Positions 6,587 through 14,677 of a DNA stretch of 64,000 nt are shown here, piece after piece. The number at the start of each line of letters is the position of its first letter. Positions within the stretch are counted from its first letter, which is position 1. The notes beneath the pieces were generated by a model. That model saw nothing but the letters and a program-made list of their open reading frames with translations, did not search any database and was not told the DNA's origin. This DNA is from JAUWOY01 sp034431315. Lineage in GTDB: Bacteria > Chloroflexota > Anaerolineae > VGOG01. Location: positions 1-64,000 of the forward strand of contig DAOUDK010000128.1 of NCBI GenBank assembly GCA_034431315.1, in the 5' to 3' direction. The position numbers and the translations under genes were made by a program.

Positions 6587-7441
6587 ATGGCCAAAAAGAG
6601 AGGCTTGGGCAAAGGTTTAGGAGCTCTCATCCCTATCAGCGAACCCGGCCCCAGCGAGGTACCCGTTGACGCCATATCACCCAACCCCCTGCAACCTCGC
6701 CAAAGAATGGCTCCAGAGGCACTTGAAGAACTGGCCGCTTCGATTCGCGAGCACGGCCTCATCCAGCCCCTCATCGTTAGCCAAACGTCGGACGCGGAGG
6801 ATCAGCGCTATCAACTCATCGCTGGCGAGAGGCGACTGGAGGCTGCCAAGCTGGCCGGTTTGGCCAAGGTGGCCGTCGTCATCAGAGAGGCAACTCCCCA
6901 GGAGATGTTGGAGTTGGCCCTGGTGGAGAACATCCAGCGGGCCGATCTAAACCCCCTGGAGCAGGCGACGGCCTACAGGCACCTGATGGACGACTTCGGC
7001 CTGACCCAGGAGCAGGTGGCGGAGAAGGTGAGCAAGAGCCGGGTAGCAGTGGCCAACTCGGTTCGTTTGCTTCGCCTGCCAGATGAGATAAAAATCAGCC
7101 TGGCCCAGGGCCAAATCACCGAGGGCCACGCCAGGGCCGTGCTGGGCCTGGATGAGCCGGATGAACAACGAAAGCTTTGGAAAGCCATCCTCAAGCGCGG
7201 CTTGAACGTGCGCCAGACAGAGGAGACGGTTCGTCGCCTGGTCGCCGGGCCGAAGCCCAAGCGTCCGGACCAGTCATCCTCACCAGAGACCAGGGCGTTG
7301 GAGGATCGGTTTCGGGAAGCGCTGGGCACCAAGGTGCAACTCTTTCGTTCCAAGCGCGGGGGCAGGCTAGTCATCCACTTTTACTCCGAGGAGGAATTGC
7401 AGGCCATCTACGACGTCATAGTGGAAAAAGAGGAGACATAG
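6587..7441 (+). CDS. parB: Chromosome-partitioning protein ParB (Spo0J)
   Basis: The 284-residue protein starts MAKKRGLGKGLGALIP, typical of Spo0J. The CTP-binding ParB/Srx domain contains GERRLEA (80-86) and ENIQRADLNPLEQA (from 114). The helix-turn-helix that reads parS follows (LTQEQVAEKVSKSRVAVANSVRLLRLP), and the C-terminal dimerisation domain ends IYDVIVEKEET. AGGAGG precedes the ATG. ParB loads on parS as a CTP-dependent clamp and activates ParA. Confidence 0.96.
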   Translation: MAKKRGLGKGLGALIPISEPGPSEVPVDAISPNPLQPRQRMAPEALEELAASIREHGLIQPLIVSQTSDAEDQRYQLIAGERRLEAAKLAGLAKVAVVIREATPQEMLELALVENIQRADLNPLEQATAYRHLMDDFGLTQEQVAEKVSKSRVAVANSVRLLRLPDEIKISLAQGQITEGHARAVLGLDEPDEQRKLWKAILKRGLNVRQTEETVRRLVAGPKPKRPDQSSSPETRALEDRFREALGTKVQLFRSKRGGRLVIHFYSEEELQAIYDVIVEKEET

Positions 7442-7443
7442 AA

Positions 7444-8475
7444 ATGACACTCAAACCACTCGCAGGATTCAAGTCGCTGAAGACGCACCACTGCGTCACC
7501 GGCTCGATGCGCCACGTCTACGCCTACAACGACCACGACATCAGCGAGGAGATGCTGCTGGGGATAGGCGGCGGGGTCGGCTTCATCTACTGGCACATGA
7601 AGGGCGCTCCACCCATTGTGGGAGGGCGGGCCAACTTTGAGCGGCCAGGCGAAGAGGGATTGGAGAAGACCACCGGCAGGCGCACCGGCGTGGTGGTTGA
7701 GTCGTACACGACCTCCAGTGCTCGCAAGGCAGAGCGGACGCTCTTGGAGATGCTCGAGGCGGGCCAGCCGGTGATGATCTATTGCGACATGGGCTTCCTG
7801 CCCTATTTCGACTTCGGCGACAGCGACTATCACTTCGGCGGGCACGCCGTGGTGATCTGTGGATACAACGCGGAGACGCGCCAGGTGCTCATCGCCGACC
7901 GCGACGGGGTGCATCCGGTCCCGATGGAGGATCTGGCGAAAGCACGCGGCTCCACTTATAAGCCCTTCCCGCCCATGCACAAGTGGTACACCTTCGACTT
8001 CAGCAACAAGCGCCAGCCCACCGCCGACGAGGTGCGCCAGGCCATCGCTGAACAGACGAAAGGGATGCTGGAGCCACCCATCAGCAACATCGGCGTCAAG
8101 GGCATCCGCAAGGCCGCCAAGCGCGCGCTCAAGTGGCCCGACCAGATGGACGAGGACGAACTGCGCTTCGCGCTATTCAACACTTTTATCTTCATTGACG
8201 CCACAGGCGGCACCGGCGGCGGCATCTTCCGCTACATGTTCGGCCGCTTCCTGCGCGAGGCAGCAGAGATCACAGGCGACGCGCGCCTGAACGAGAGCGC
8301 GGACGCCTTCCAGCACATCGGCGACCGCTGGCAGGAGGTCGCCGCAATCTTCAAGCGGGGCTGGAAGACTGATGACCCGGCCGCTGTGCTCCCGGAAACG
8401 ACCGAGCCCCTGGTGGAAATCGCCGATCTGGAGGAGATGGCGTGGGGGCGGCTGCTGGAACTGGTGCGGGGATGA
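7444..8475 (+). CDS. BtrH_N/DUF4872 family protein
   Basis: The 343-residue product begins LKTHHCVTGSMRHVYAYN and contains GGHAVVICGYNAETRQVLIADRDG, the Cys and His blocks of a papain-like BtrH N-terminal domain. The C-terminal half (TFIFIDATGGTGGGIFRYMF, then WQEVAAIFKRGW) fits DUF4872. BtrH is an acyl transferase in butirosin synthesis, but most homologues, including stand-alone ones like this, have unknown substrates. The ATG lies 2 bases after the parB stop, so it may be co-transcribed with parAB, an odd partner for a segregation operon. Catalytic residues are inferred to be C near residue 14 and the later GGHA histidine. Confidence 0.75.
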   Translation: MTLKPLAGFKSLKTHHCVTGSMRHVYAYNDHDISEEMLLGIGGGVGFIYWHMKGAPPIVGGRANFERPGEEGLEKTTGRRTGVVVESYTTSSARKAERTLLEMLEAGQPVMIYCDMGFLPYFDFGDSDYHFGGHAVVICGYNAETRQVLIADRDGVHPVPMEDLAKARGSTYKPFPPMHKWYTFDFSNKRQPTADEVRQAIAEQTKGMLEPPISNIGVKGIRKAAKRALKWPDQMDEDELRFALFNTFIFIDATGGTGGGIFRYMFGRFLREAAEITGDARLNESADAFQHIGDRWQEVAAIFKRGWKTDDPAAVLPETTEPLVEIADLEEMAWGRLLELVRG

Positions 8476-8491
8476 CGCGACGAAACCAGAC

Positions 8492-8520
8492 TTGACATTA
8501 AAGCCCGCTGGGGCTATAAT
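8492..8520 (+). promoter_or_regulatory. Consensus sigma-70-type promoter for rpsU
   Basis: TTGACA (8492-8497) and TATAAT (8515-8520) are perfect hexamers with a 17-base spacer, 40 bases before the rpsU start. This is the strongest promoter match in the window, which suits a ribosomal protein gene. Confidence 0.9.
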
Positions 8521-8560
8521 CTCTGTACTACTAGAGATCAACGAGAAGGGGGGGAATCAT

Positions 8561-8767
8561 GTGTCGCGGATAGTGATCAGAGAAGGCGAGTCCTTCGAGG
8601 GAGCTTTGAAGCGCTTCAAGAAGAAGGTCCAGACTGATCGAGTGTTATCTGAAGTTCGCAGCCGCCGTTTCTTCGAGAAGCCCAGCGTGATTAAGAAGAG
8701 GAAGAAAGCGACGAAACTACGCAAGAGCCGCAGGCAAACTCGCAAGAGCCAACGACAGAGAGACTAG
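8561..8767 (+). CDS. rpsU: 30S ribosomal protein S21
   Basis: The 68-residue basic product begins (V)SRIVIREGESFEGALKRFKK and continues RSRRFFEKPSVIKKRKKA, the bS21 pattern. The C-terminus is a run of Lys and Arg. S21 helps the small subunit pair with the Shine-Dalgarno sequence. The GTG at 8561 follows a GGGGGGG-containing binding site, and the family N-terminus aligns exactly there; in-frame codons further upstream lie inside the previous gene. A consensus promoter sits just upstream. A yqeY-like gene follows after 20 bases, the classic rpsU-yqeY pairing. Confidence 0.94.
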   Translation: MSRIVIREGESFEGALKRFKKKVQTDRVLSEVRSRRFFEKPSVIKKRKKATKLRKSRRQTRKSQRQRD

Positions 8768-8787
8768 AGTTTTCGGGCCAGCACAGC

Positions 8788-9240
8788 ATGAGTCTAAAAG
8801 ACAAGCTAACAGAAGACCTGAAACAAGCGATGCGGCAGGGGGATGAACTAGGCAGATCCACTCTCCGCTTGGTCATGGCCGCCATCAAAAACGCCGAGAT
8901 CGAGAAGAGGCGCGAGCTGGAGGAAGGGGAGTTGCTGGCGATCATCGCCAAAGAGGCCAAGCAGCGCCGTGAGTCCATTGATGAGTTCGAGAGAGGCGAC
9001 CGGCAGGACCTGGCAGATCGGGAGAAAGCAGAGCTACAGATTTTGCTCGCCTACCTGCCGGAGCAACTGAGCCAGGAGGAGATCGAAGCCCAGGCCCGCC
9101 AAATCATCGAAGAGAGCGGGGCCGCCAGCCCGGCTCAGATGGGCCAAGTTATGCGTCGGCTGATGCCGCTAATGCAGGGCAAAGCCGACGGCAAGCTCGT
9201 CAGCCAGGTGGTGAAAGAGCTCTTGGCTGGCAAGACGTGA
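8788..9240 (+). CDS. yqeY: GatB/YqeY domain protein
   Basis: The 150-residue helical protein matches the YqeY family: MSLKDKLTEDLKQAMRQGDE at the N-terminus, then RRESIDEFERGDRQDLADRE, LLAYLPEQLSQEEI and GKADGKLVSQVVKELL. YqeY resembles the tRNA-binding tail of GatB amidotransferase subunits; its exact role is unsettled. It follows rpsU as in many bacteria and probably shares its promoter. Confidence 0.93.
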   Translation: MSLKDKLTEDLKQAMRQGDELGRSTLRLVMAAIKNAEIEKRRELEEGELLAIIAKEAKQRRESIDEFERGDRQDLADREKAELQILLAYLPEQLSQEEIEAQARQIIEESGAASPAQMGQVMRRLMPLMQGKADGKLVSQVVKELLAGKT

Positions 9241-9321
9241 GAGCTCCTCTCATCTTGTGGAGGTATCTTCGTGTGGTCCTTCGCTAATTCAATGGATTCG
9301 CTTTAGAGATACGTTAACAAA

Positions 9322-9346
9322 GGGGGAGCGCCTCAGGTGCTCCCCC
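9322..9346 (+). terminator. Hairpin downstream of yqeY
   Basis: GGGGGAGC (9322-9329) pairs with GCTCCCCC (9339-9346) around a 9-base loop. No clear U-tract follows, so it may be a weak or Rho-assisted terminator, or an RNA-stabilising end for the rpsU-yqeY transcript. Confidence 0.5.
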
Positions 9347-9353
9347 TGCGTTG

Positions 9354-9458
9354 TTGAAAGTATCAGCTTCAGTAGATCCAAATCCTGAGCAGAGCGGGCT
9401 CCCACGCCCACGAACCGGCGGCATGGGAGCCGCCTCTGCTATTGAAAGTATCAGTTTC
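9354..9458. repeat. Palindromic element bounded by direct repeats upstream of pgpH
   Basis: TTGAAAGTATCAG[C/T]TTC occurs at 9354-9370 and 9442-9458. Between the copies, 9388-9404 and 9424-9440 form 17-bp arms (AGCAGAG and GGCTCCCA blocks) with two mismatches around a 19-base loop. A hairpin flanked by direct repeats looks like a small non-autonomous element. It could equally be a structured leader of the pgpH mRNA, because it ends 18 bases before the start codon. Confidence 0.6.
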
Positions 9459-9475
9459 CTGAAAGAGGGCTTAAA

Positions 9476-11581
9476 GTGTCAGCAGTTGCTACCAACAACG
9501 TTGACCAGCGTAGGTCAATGCCCGACAAAAAAGGTGTCACCTGGTGGATAGTGGTACGAGCCATCCTGGTCGGTTTGGTCTTCGTCCTGGTAATAAGCAG
9601 CATCCTGATCTTTGAGTTTCTGCCTGTGGATCGAATCATTCTGGACGAGGGGGACGTCAGCGACTCGGATATTCGCGCGCCCCGCGAGACCACTTATGTA
9701 AGCCAAATCTTGACCGAGGAGGCCAAAGACAGGGCCGCGGCAGCAGTGAAGGACATATATGATCCCCCTGATGCCCGCGTGGCTCGCCAACAGGTGACCA
9801 AGGCCCGCCAGATCCTGGACTACATGGACTCAGTGCGCCAGGATTCCTATGCCAGTCCAGAGCAGCAAAGGCAGTGGATCGAGGCTATCCCCGACCTCAG
9901 CCTCTCGACAGCGATCATTGACCAGATACTAAGCCTCTCCGAGGAGAATTGGCAGGCGGTGCAAGCTGAGGCCATATCCGTGGTTGATGAAGCCATGAGG
10001 GAGGAGATCCGAGAGAGTCAACTGGATCAGGCCAGGCGAAGGGTCTCCACCCTGGTGGGCCTCGATCTCTCCGAAGTTCAGGCCGGAATTGTCAGCGAGC
10101 TGGCCAGAGACCTCATCAAACCCAACAGCTTCTACAACGCCGAGAAGACAGACGAGGCCAAGCAGTTGGCCCGCGAGAGCGTGCAGCCCGTCAGCCGAAC
10201 CATCGCGGAGGGGGAGATCATCCTGCGGGAAGGGGACATCGTCACCTCTCTCGACGTGGAAGCCCTCAGTGCCCTGGGGCTGCGCCAAGCTGAGATCGAA
10301 TGGCAGGGAGTAGTCAGCACCATCATCTTAGTGCTGCTGACCACCATTATTTTGGGGCTGTACCTTGTCCGTTTTCGGTCGGAATACTGGGTAAGATGGC
10401 CCCGTCTGCTCCTGTTGCTTCTCCTGCTGGTCTTGTTCATCCTGACGGCCAAGCTGATGGTGTCCGACCAGGCCACCCGGTCGTATCTTCTCCCTACCGC
10501 TGCTCTGTCCATGCTGTTGACAGTGCTCCTGGGTCCTCAGTTGGCCATCACGGTGACAGTCCTGTTCAGCGTCATCGTGGGCTTCATGGCCGGTGGCTCC
10601 CTGGAACTGGCGACCTACGCCCTGGTAGGCGGCCTGATCGCATCCCTCAGCCTAAGCAGGGTCGAGAAGTTGAATGCTTTCTTTTGGGCAGGAATCTACG
10701 TTGCCCTGGCCAACCTGGCTGTGATCCTCACCTTCCACCTACCCAAGCAGGACTACGACGCGGTGCAGTTTTTGACCCTGGCCGGCTTCAGCCTGGTAAA
10801 CGGGGGGCTATCGGCCAGCATAACCCTGGCCGGGTTCTACCTGTTGGGCACTTTGTTCGACATCACTACCTCTTTGCAGCTCATGGAGTTAGCCCGCCCT
10901 ACCCATCCCCTCCTGCGCCAACTACTGCTCAAAGCGCCGGGCACCTACCATCACAGCATCCTGGTCAGCAACATGGCGGAAGAGGCGGCAGGGCGCATCG
11001 GGGCCGACGCCCTGCTGGCCCGAGTGGGAGCTTATTACCACGACATAGGCAAGACCGTCCGGCCATATTTCTTCGTGGACAACCAGGTGGAGGGGGCGAA
11101 CGTGCACGACCGCCTCGACCCGCGAACCAGCGCCCAGATCATCATCAGCCACGTCACGGACGGCCTGGATCTGGCTAAGAAGTATCGCTTGCCTAGCAAA
11201 GTACGTGATTTCATCGCCCAACATCATGGGACTAGCCTGGCCACCTACTTCTACCGGCAAGCTCTCGAAAGCGATGGAGACAAAGTAAACGAGGAGGATT
11301 TCCGCTATCTGGGGCCTAAGCCTCAGACCAAAGAGACAGCCATCATCATGCTGGCCGATAACTGCGAGGCTGCGGTGCGGGGTGAGCATCCCGACTCTCT
11401 CGAGGGAGTCGAGGAGCTGATACACAAGATCATCGGCAGCAAGATGTTGGACGGACAGTTGAATGAGTGCGACCTCACCCTGCACGATTTGGACGAGGTA
11501 AGAGGTGCTTTCGTCAGTATCTTGCAGGGCGTATTCCATCCCCGCATCAAGTACCCTGAAGAGGCCAAGGTGGAGGGATGA
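9476..11581 (+). CDS. pgpH: PgpH-type membrane HD-domain c-di-AMP phosphodiesterase
   Basis: The 701-residue protein matches the 7TM-HD family. A short cytoplasmic N-terminus leads to one membrane helix (VVRAILVGLVFVLVISSILI), an extracellular 7TMR-HDED domain (about 55-275), a cluster of seven membrane helices (about 280-480), and a cytoplasmic HD domain. HD-domain landmarks are HHSILVSNMAEEAA, AYYHDIGK (HD pair near residues 521-522), and the later HHGT segment. PgpH hydrolyses the second messenger c-di-AMP. The GTG at 9476 follows AGAGGG; an ATG at 9518 is an alternative. ybeY overlaps its stop, the usual pgpH-ybeY order. Confidence 0.92.
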   Translation: MSAVATNNVDQRRSMPDKKGVTWWIVVRAILVGLVFVLVISSILIFEFLPVDRIILDEGDVSDSDIRAPRETTYVSQILTEEAKDRAAAAVKDIYDPPDARVARQQVTKARQILDYMDSVRQDSYASPEQQRQWIEAIPDLSLSTAIIDQILSLSEENWQAVQAEAISVVDEAMREEIRESQLDQARRRVSTLVGLDLSEVQAGIVSELARDLIKPNSFYNAEKTDEAKQLARESVQPVSRTIAEGEIILREGDIVTSLDVEALSALGLRQAEIEWQGVVSTIILVLLTTIILGLYLVRFRSEYWVRWPRLLLLLLLLVLFILTAKLMVSDQATRSYLLPTAALSMLLTVLLGPQLAITVTVLFSVIVGFMAGGSLELATYALVGGLIASLSLSRVEKLNAFFWAGIYVALANLAVILTFHLPKQDYDAVQFLTLAGFSLVNGGLSASITLAGFYLLGTLFDITTSLQLMELARPTHPLLRQLLLKAPGTYHHSILVSNMAEEAAGRIGADALLARVGAYYHDIGKTVRPYFFVDNQVEGANVHDRLDPRTSAQIIISHVTDGLDLAKKYRLPSKVRDFIAQHHGTSLATYFYRQALESDGDKVNEEDFRYLGPKPQTKETAIIMLADNCEAAVRGEHPDSLEGVEELIHKIIGSKMLDGQLNECDLTLHDLDEVRGAFVSILQGVFHPRIKYPEEAKVEG

Positions 11582-12123
11582 GGGAAGCTCAAAGCTCAAA
11601 GCTCAAAGCTCAAATAACCATCCAGATTGCTCCCCGTTTCAGAGCTGAGGTTGACGAGGGAGACCTTCGTCGCGTGGCCGCAGAGGTTCTGGCACAAGAA
11701 GAGGTGGCAGAGGGAACAGAGCTAAGTCTCATCATAACCGACGATGAAACCGTTCGCGAACTGAATCGCCGATTCCGTGATGTGGATGCCCCCACCGATG
11801 TCCTGGCCTTTGGCTCTGTACTTGGGCCGCCCTCTATCCTTGAGCCAGAGGACCAAGGGTATGGGAGCAAGTGCGCTGAGGTTGAGGAGCACTTCGTGAG
11901 CGCGCCAGAAAGCCCTCCCTACCTGGGCGATGTCGTGGTTTCTTACCAGCGGGCCCTGGCCCAGGCCGAGGAATTAGGCCACGCTGTCACGGAGGAACTA
12001 AAGCTGCTGGTCATTCACGGCATTCTGCACCTCCTGGGCTACGATCATCAAGAGGAGGCCGATGATCAGAAGATGAGGGAGAGAGAAGACCAAGTTTTGC
12101 ATCTACCCGATAAAGGCCAATGA
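11578..12123 (+). CDS. ybeY: Endoribonuclease YbeY (rRNA maturation)
   Basis: YbeY is a Zn-dependent RNase needed for 16S rRNA 3' processing and ribosome quality control. The 181-residue product has the family motif HGILHLLGYDH (His ligands, near residues 147-157) and the DVLAFG block. The ATG overlaps the pgpH stop (ATGA). Between the start codon and the first conserved strand (ITIQIAPRF) lie ten residues encoded by a tandem repeat of AAAGCTC, so the natural N-terminus has been extended by repeat DNA. An insertion between DVLAFG and YLGDVVVS is also longer than usual. Confidence 0.92.
   Translation: MREAQSSKLKAQITIQIAPRFRAEVDEGDLRRVAAEVLAQEEVAEGTELSLIITDDETVRELNRRFRDVDAPTDVLAFGSVLGPPSILEPEDQGYGSKCAEVEEHFVSAPESPPYLGDVVVSYQRALAQAEELGHAVTEELKLLVIHGILHLLGYDHQEEADDQKMREREDQVLHLPDKGQ
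11586..11615 (+). repeat. AAAGCTC tandem repeat inside the ybeY 5' coding end
   Basis: About four units of the heptamer AGCTCAA run in tandem just after the ybeY start codon and are translated as SSKLKAQ-like residues. The reading frame is kept. It belongs to the class of heptamer-like tandem repeats seen elsewhere in the window. Confidence 0.8.
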
Positions 12124-12584
12124 AGCTGCTGCTCGATGGGATGCTGGGCCGACTGGCTAAGTGGTTACGACTCCTGGGCTACGATACGGCCTACTTTCCT
12201 GACTTGGATGACAACGAACTGGTGCGCCTGGCCCGTGCTCGAGGGCGCATCCTGTTGACCCGCGATGGAGAGTTGACGCGCCGGCGCGGGCTGAACAGCC
12301 TCTTCGTCGAGAGCGAGGAGTTGGAAGAGCAGCTCCAACAAGTTATCTCCGAACTGAATCTGGAGACCGAACGGCCCTTCTCCCGCTGCCCGGTTTGCAA
12401 CACGCCCCTCCAGGAGGTCGAGAAACCATCGGTGAAGGGACGTGTTCCACCCTACATATTCCGAACCAAAGAGCACTTCAGCCTCTGCCCTGAGTGCGAC
12501 CGGATCTACTGGCGGGGCACCCACTGGGCCAAAATGCGCGGGGAAATCGCCCGAATGATCAGTGACCAGAAACCATCTGATTGA
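12120..12584 (+). CDS. Mut7-C RNase domain protein (DUF82)
   Basis: The 154-residue product starts MKLLLDGMLGRLAKWLRLLG, followed by RILLTRDGELTRRRG, the PIN-like fold of the Mut7-C family with acidic residues at D6 and in LTRDGE. A zinc-ribbon-like C-terminus has CPVC and CPEC pairs (around residues 92 and 124). The family is predicted to be a nuclease; its substrate is unknown. The start overlaps the ybeY stop (ATGA), so it belongs to the pgpH-ybeY operon. Confidence 0.87.
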   Translation: MKLLLDGMLGRLAKWLRLLGYDTAYFPDLDDNELVRLARARGRILLTRDGELTRRRGLNSLFVESEELEEQLQQVISELNLETERPFSRCPVCNTPLQEVEKPSVKGRVPPYIFRTKEHFSLCPECDRIYWRGTHWAKMRGEIARMISDQKPSD

Positions 12585-12624
12585 AGGACTACCAGACCAT
12601 CTGACCAACGACCATCTGACCAGA
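12571..12624 (+). repeat. ACCATCTGACC short repeat cluster
   Basis: Three variants of (G)ACCATCTGA(CC) occur at 12572-12580, 12595-12604 and 12610-12620. The first includes the last codons of the Mut7-C gene (the QKPSD end), so the repeat has grown onto its stop codon. The cluster ends just before the rsfS ribosome binding site. Confidence 0.7.
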
Positions 12625-12641
12625 GGGAGGGAGGAAACAAA

Positions 12642-12986
12642 CTGGAATCAATAGAGCTGGCCAGGCAAATAGTCAACGCCATCGCCGACAAAAAGGGCTC
12701 CGACATCATTTTGTTGGACCTGCGTTCCATTTCCCTGTTGGCCGATTACTTCGTCATCTGCAGCGGGGAGAGTGAGCGTCAGGTCAAAGCCATTGTAGGT
12801 GAGATCACAGAGAAGACAAAAGCGGAGGGAGTCAGACCTTTGCACATCGAGGGGGAATCATCGTCGGGGTGGCTGTTGGTGGATTACGGCAGTGTTATCG
12901 TTCACGTCTTCTCACCCATCATGCGGGGCTATTATCAACTGGAGAAGCTCTGGAGCGATGCCACGGTGGTGGTAAAAGTGCAGTAG
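12642..12986 (+). CDS. rsfS: Ribosomal silencing factor RsfS
   Basis: RsfS binds ribosomal protein L14 and blocks subunit joining during starvation. Conserved blocks are ELARQIVNAIADKKGSDIILL, DYFVICSGESERQVKAI, EGESSSGWLLVDYGSVIVHV and YYQLEKLW. The first block needs a start upstream of the first ordinary start codon (TTG at 12711). The only codon that fits is CTG at 12642, which has AGGGAGGGAGG 8 bases upstream, so translation probably begins at CTG and gives 114 residues. A start at 12711 would delete 23 conserved residues. Confidence 0.85.
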   Translation: MESIELARQIVNAIADKKGSDIILLDLRSISLLADYFVICSGESERQVKAIVGEITEKTKAEGVRPLHIEGESSSGWLLVDYGSVIVHVFSPIMRGYYQLEKLWSDATVVVKVQ

Positions 12987-13046
12987 ACCATCAACGCTCC
13001 GGCGGGACCGCCAGATCCAGCCGCTGAGCGACGGGTTTGGCACTTG

Positions 13047-13066
13047 TCCTGAGCCTGTCGAAGGGA
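13047..13066. repeat. CCTGAGCCTGTCGAAGG dispersed repeat (intergenic copy)
   Basis: TCCTGAGCCTGTCGAAGGGA lies in the convergent gap between rsfS and the - strand cluster. The same core recurs at 52611-52629, 54721-54738 (inverted) and 59397-59415 (inverted, variant), the last three inside genes. It is a REP-like dispersed repeat. Confidence 0.85.
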
Positions 13067-13103
13067 TCCGTCGCGAGCGTGTAGGCTCCGATCATCAGCC
13101 TGA

Positions 13104-13403
13104 TCATAGCTGAAACCGGCCGGCGTCGCGCACTATTTTATATTCAAAATTGGCAACGTAGGCAAGAAGCTCACTCTGCAGCTCGTGCCATTCCTCACTA
13201 TCCAGGATACTGGTCATCGTGTCCAAGTCCTCGGCCACCGCTCCGGTCAGGATCTGGGGGCCGGAGCCGTAGACGGTGTACCATGCCTCCGTCGGCTGAA
13301 TGTCCAACTTGAGCAGGCCGGGCACAAATTCGTTAACGATAAAATCAAAATAGACTGTTTCCAAGCCAGCCTTGATGTCCCAACTCATCAACAGTTTTAC
13401 CAC
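13104..13403 (-). CDS. Conserved hypothetical protein
   Basis: The 99-residue product begins (V)VKLLMSWDIKAGLETVYFDF and includes VPGLLKLDIQPTEAWYTVYG and a hydrophobic FEYKIV near the end. I do not recognise a named family; the size and alternating pattern suggest a small alpha/beta dimeric-barrel-like protein, but this is a guess. The GTG start overlaps the end of the M16 peptidase gene by 7 bases (GTGGTAA), so it is the last gene of that operon. Confidence 0.65.
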   Translation of the reverse strand: MVKLLMSWDIKAGLETVYFDFIVNEFVPGLLKLDIQPTEAWYTVYGSGPQILTGAVAEDLDTMTSILDSEEWHELQSELLAYVANFEYKIVRDAGRFQL

Positions 13404-14665
13404 GACTCAAGCAACTCCCGGAACCCCTCCTCATCTTCGAAGGGCCCCACCACAGCCAGGTTAAGCCTCTCTCCCAGGAAGAGGCCCTGAGCCACCCGCT
13501 GAACGTCGGCGGCGGTCACGGCCTCTATAGCTTCTATCACCTCGTCCACTGTCAGAACCTCAGGTGAGAGCACCTCCTGACGGCCATACCAGGCAGCTAT
13601 GCTGAAACTGTCCTCCATTTGGAGCAACAACCGCCCCTTGATGAACTCCTTGGCCTTGGTCAGTTCGTTGGCCGGCACACTTTCCTGCCTCAGCCTGTCC
13701 CACTCCGCTAAAACGGCCACGATCGCGTCTTCGATCCGCCTGGGATCAACGCCAGCGTAAACCCCCACCGCTCCAGTATCGTGCATCCCACTGGCGTAGG
13801 AATAGATACTGTAGGCTAAGGCGCGCTTTTCCCTGATCTCAGTGAAAAGGCGAGAACTCATCCCCGCCCCCAATATGGTATTCAACAAACGCAGCTTGAA
13901 GCGATCTGGATGGTCCCGATGAATCCCAGGGACGCTAAGGCAGAGATGAGCCTGCGCCGTCTCTTTGTGGTGAATTCGCAGGCGCAACTCGGTCTGATTA
14001 TCCTCGGCTGCCCGATAGGAAACGGCCTCGCCCGCGGCCCAATCGCCCAAAAAGGCAGCTATTCCCCCCACCACCTTTTCGTGCTCGATGTTGCCAGCCA
14101 CGCTGATCACGGTGTTGCCCGGCTGGTAGCAGTGTTCCAAGTAAGTCGTCAAGCTCTCTCGGTCCAGCGTGCTGAGGCCCTCTTTGCTACCAGCGATGTC
14201 GCGCCCCAGGGGGTGATCTGGCCAGACCAATTCGCTCATGAGGAGAAAAACCAGACTGTCGGGCGTGTCCAGGGTCAGGTTGATCTCTTCGGCGATCACC
14301 AGACGCTCCCTGTTGATCTCGTCTGGATCAAACTTAGAATGGCGGAGCATGTCCACCAACACATCAATAGCGATATCCAAATGGGACTGGGCGACTTTGA
14401 TCCAGTAGAGGCTCGATTCGAGGCCGGTGCCTGCGTTGAGTATCCCCCCGATTCCCTCGATGGCCACGGCGATATCCATGGCCGTAGGCCGCTTTTCCGT
14501 GCCTTTGAAGAGCATGTGCTCGATGAAATGAGAGACGCCGCTCTGTGCATCCGATTCGTAGCGTGAGCCCACGCCGATGAAGAAGCCGATACTCACTGAG
14601 CGGGTGTGGGGTATGGCCGAAGTCAAGATCCGCAAGCCGTTATCGAGGACAGTTTTTTGATACAT
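13397..14665 (-). CDS. M16 family zinc peptidase (processing-peptidase-like)
   Basis: The 422-residue protein has the inverted zinc motif H46-F-I-E49-H50 in SHFIEHMLFKGTEKRP and the downstream acidic stretch VIAEEINLTLDTPDS that supplies the third ligand. The second half (AYSIYSYASGMHDTGAVGVY) is the non-catalytic M16 repeat with the conserved RALAY-type loop. Bacterial homologues (PqqL/YmxG type) degrade peptides or process small proteins. It lies 12 bases after the TPR lipoprotein and overlaps the next gene, so the four - strand genes from 16002 to 13104 form one operon. Confidence 0.92.
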   Translation of the reverse strand: MYQKTVLDNGLRILTSAIPHTRSVSIGFFIGVGSRYESDAQSGVSHFIEHMLFKGTEKRPTAMDIAVAIEGIGGILNAGTGLESSLYWIKVAQSHLDIAIDVLVDMLRHSKFDPDEINRERLVIAEEINLTLDTPDSLVFLLMSELVWPDHPLGRDIAGSKEGLSTLDRESLTTYLEHCYQPGNTVISVAGNIEHEKVVGGIAAFLGDWAAGEAVSYRAAEDNQTELRLRIHHKETAQAHLCLSVPGIHRDHPDRFKLRLLNTILGAGMSSRLFTEIREKRALAYSIYSYASGMHDTGAVGVYAGVDPRRIEDAIVAVLAEWDRLRQESVPANELTKAKEFIKGRLLLQMEDSFSIAAWYGRQEVLSPEVLTVDEVIEAIEAVTAADVQRVAQGLFLGERLNLAVVGPFEDEEGFRELLESW

Positions 14666-14677
14666 CCAAGCTCCTGT

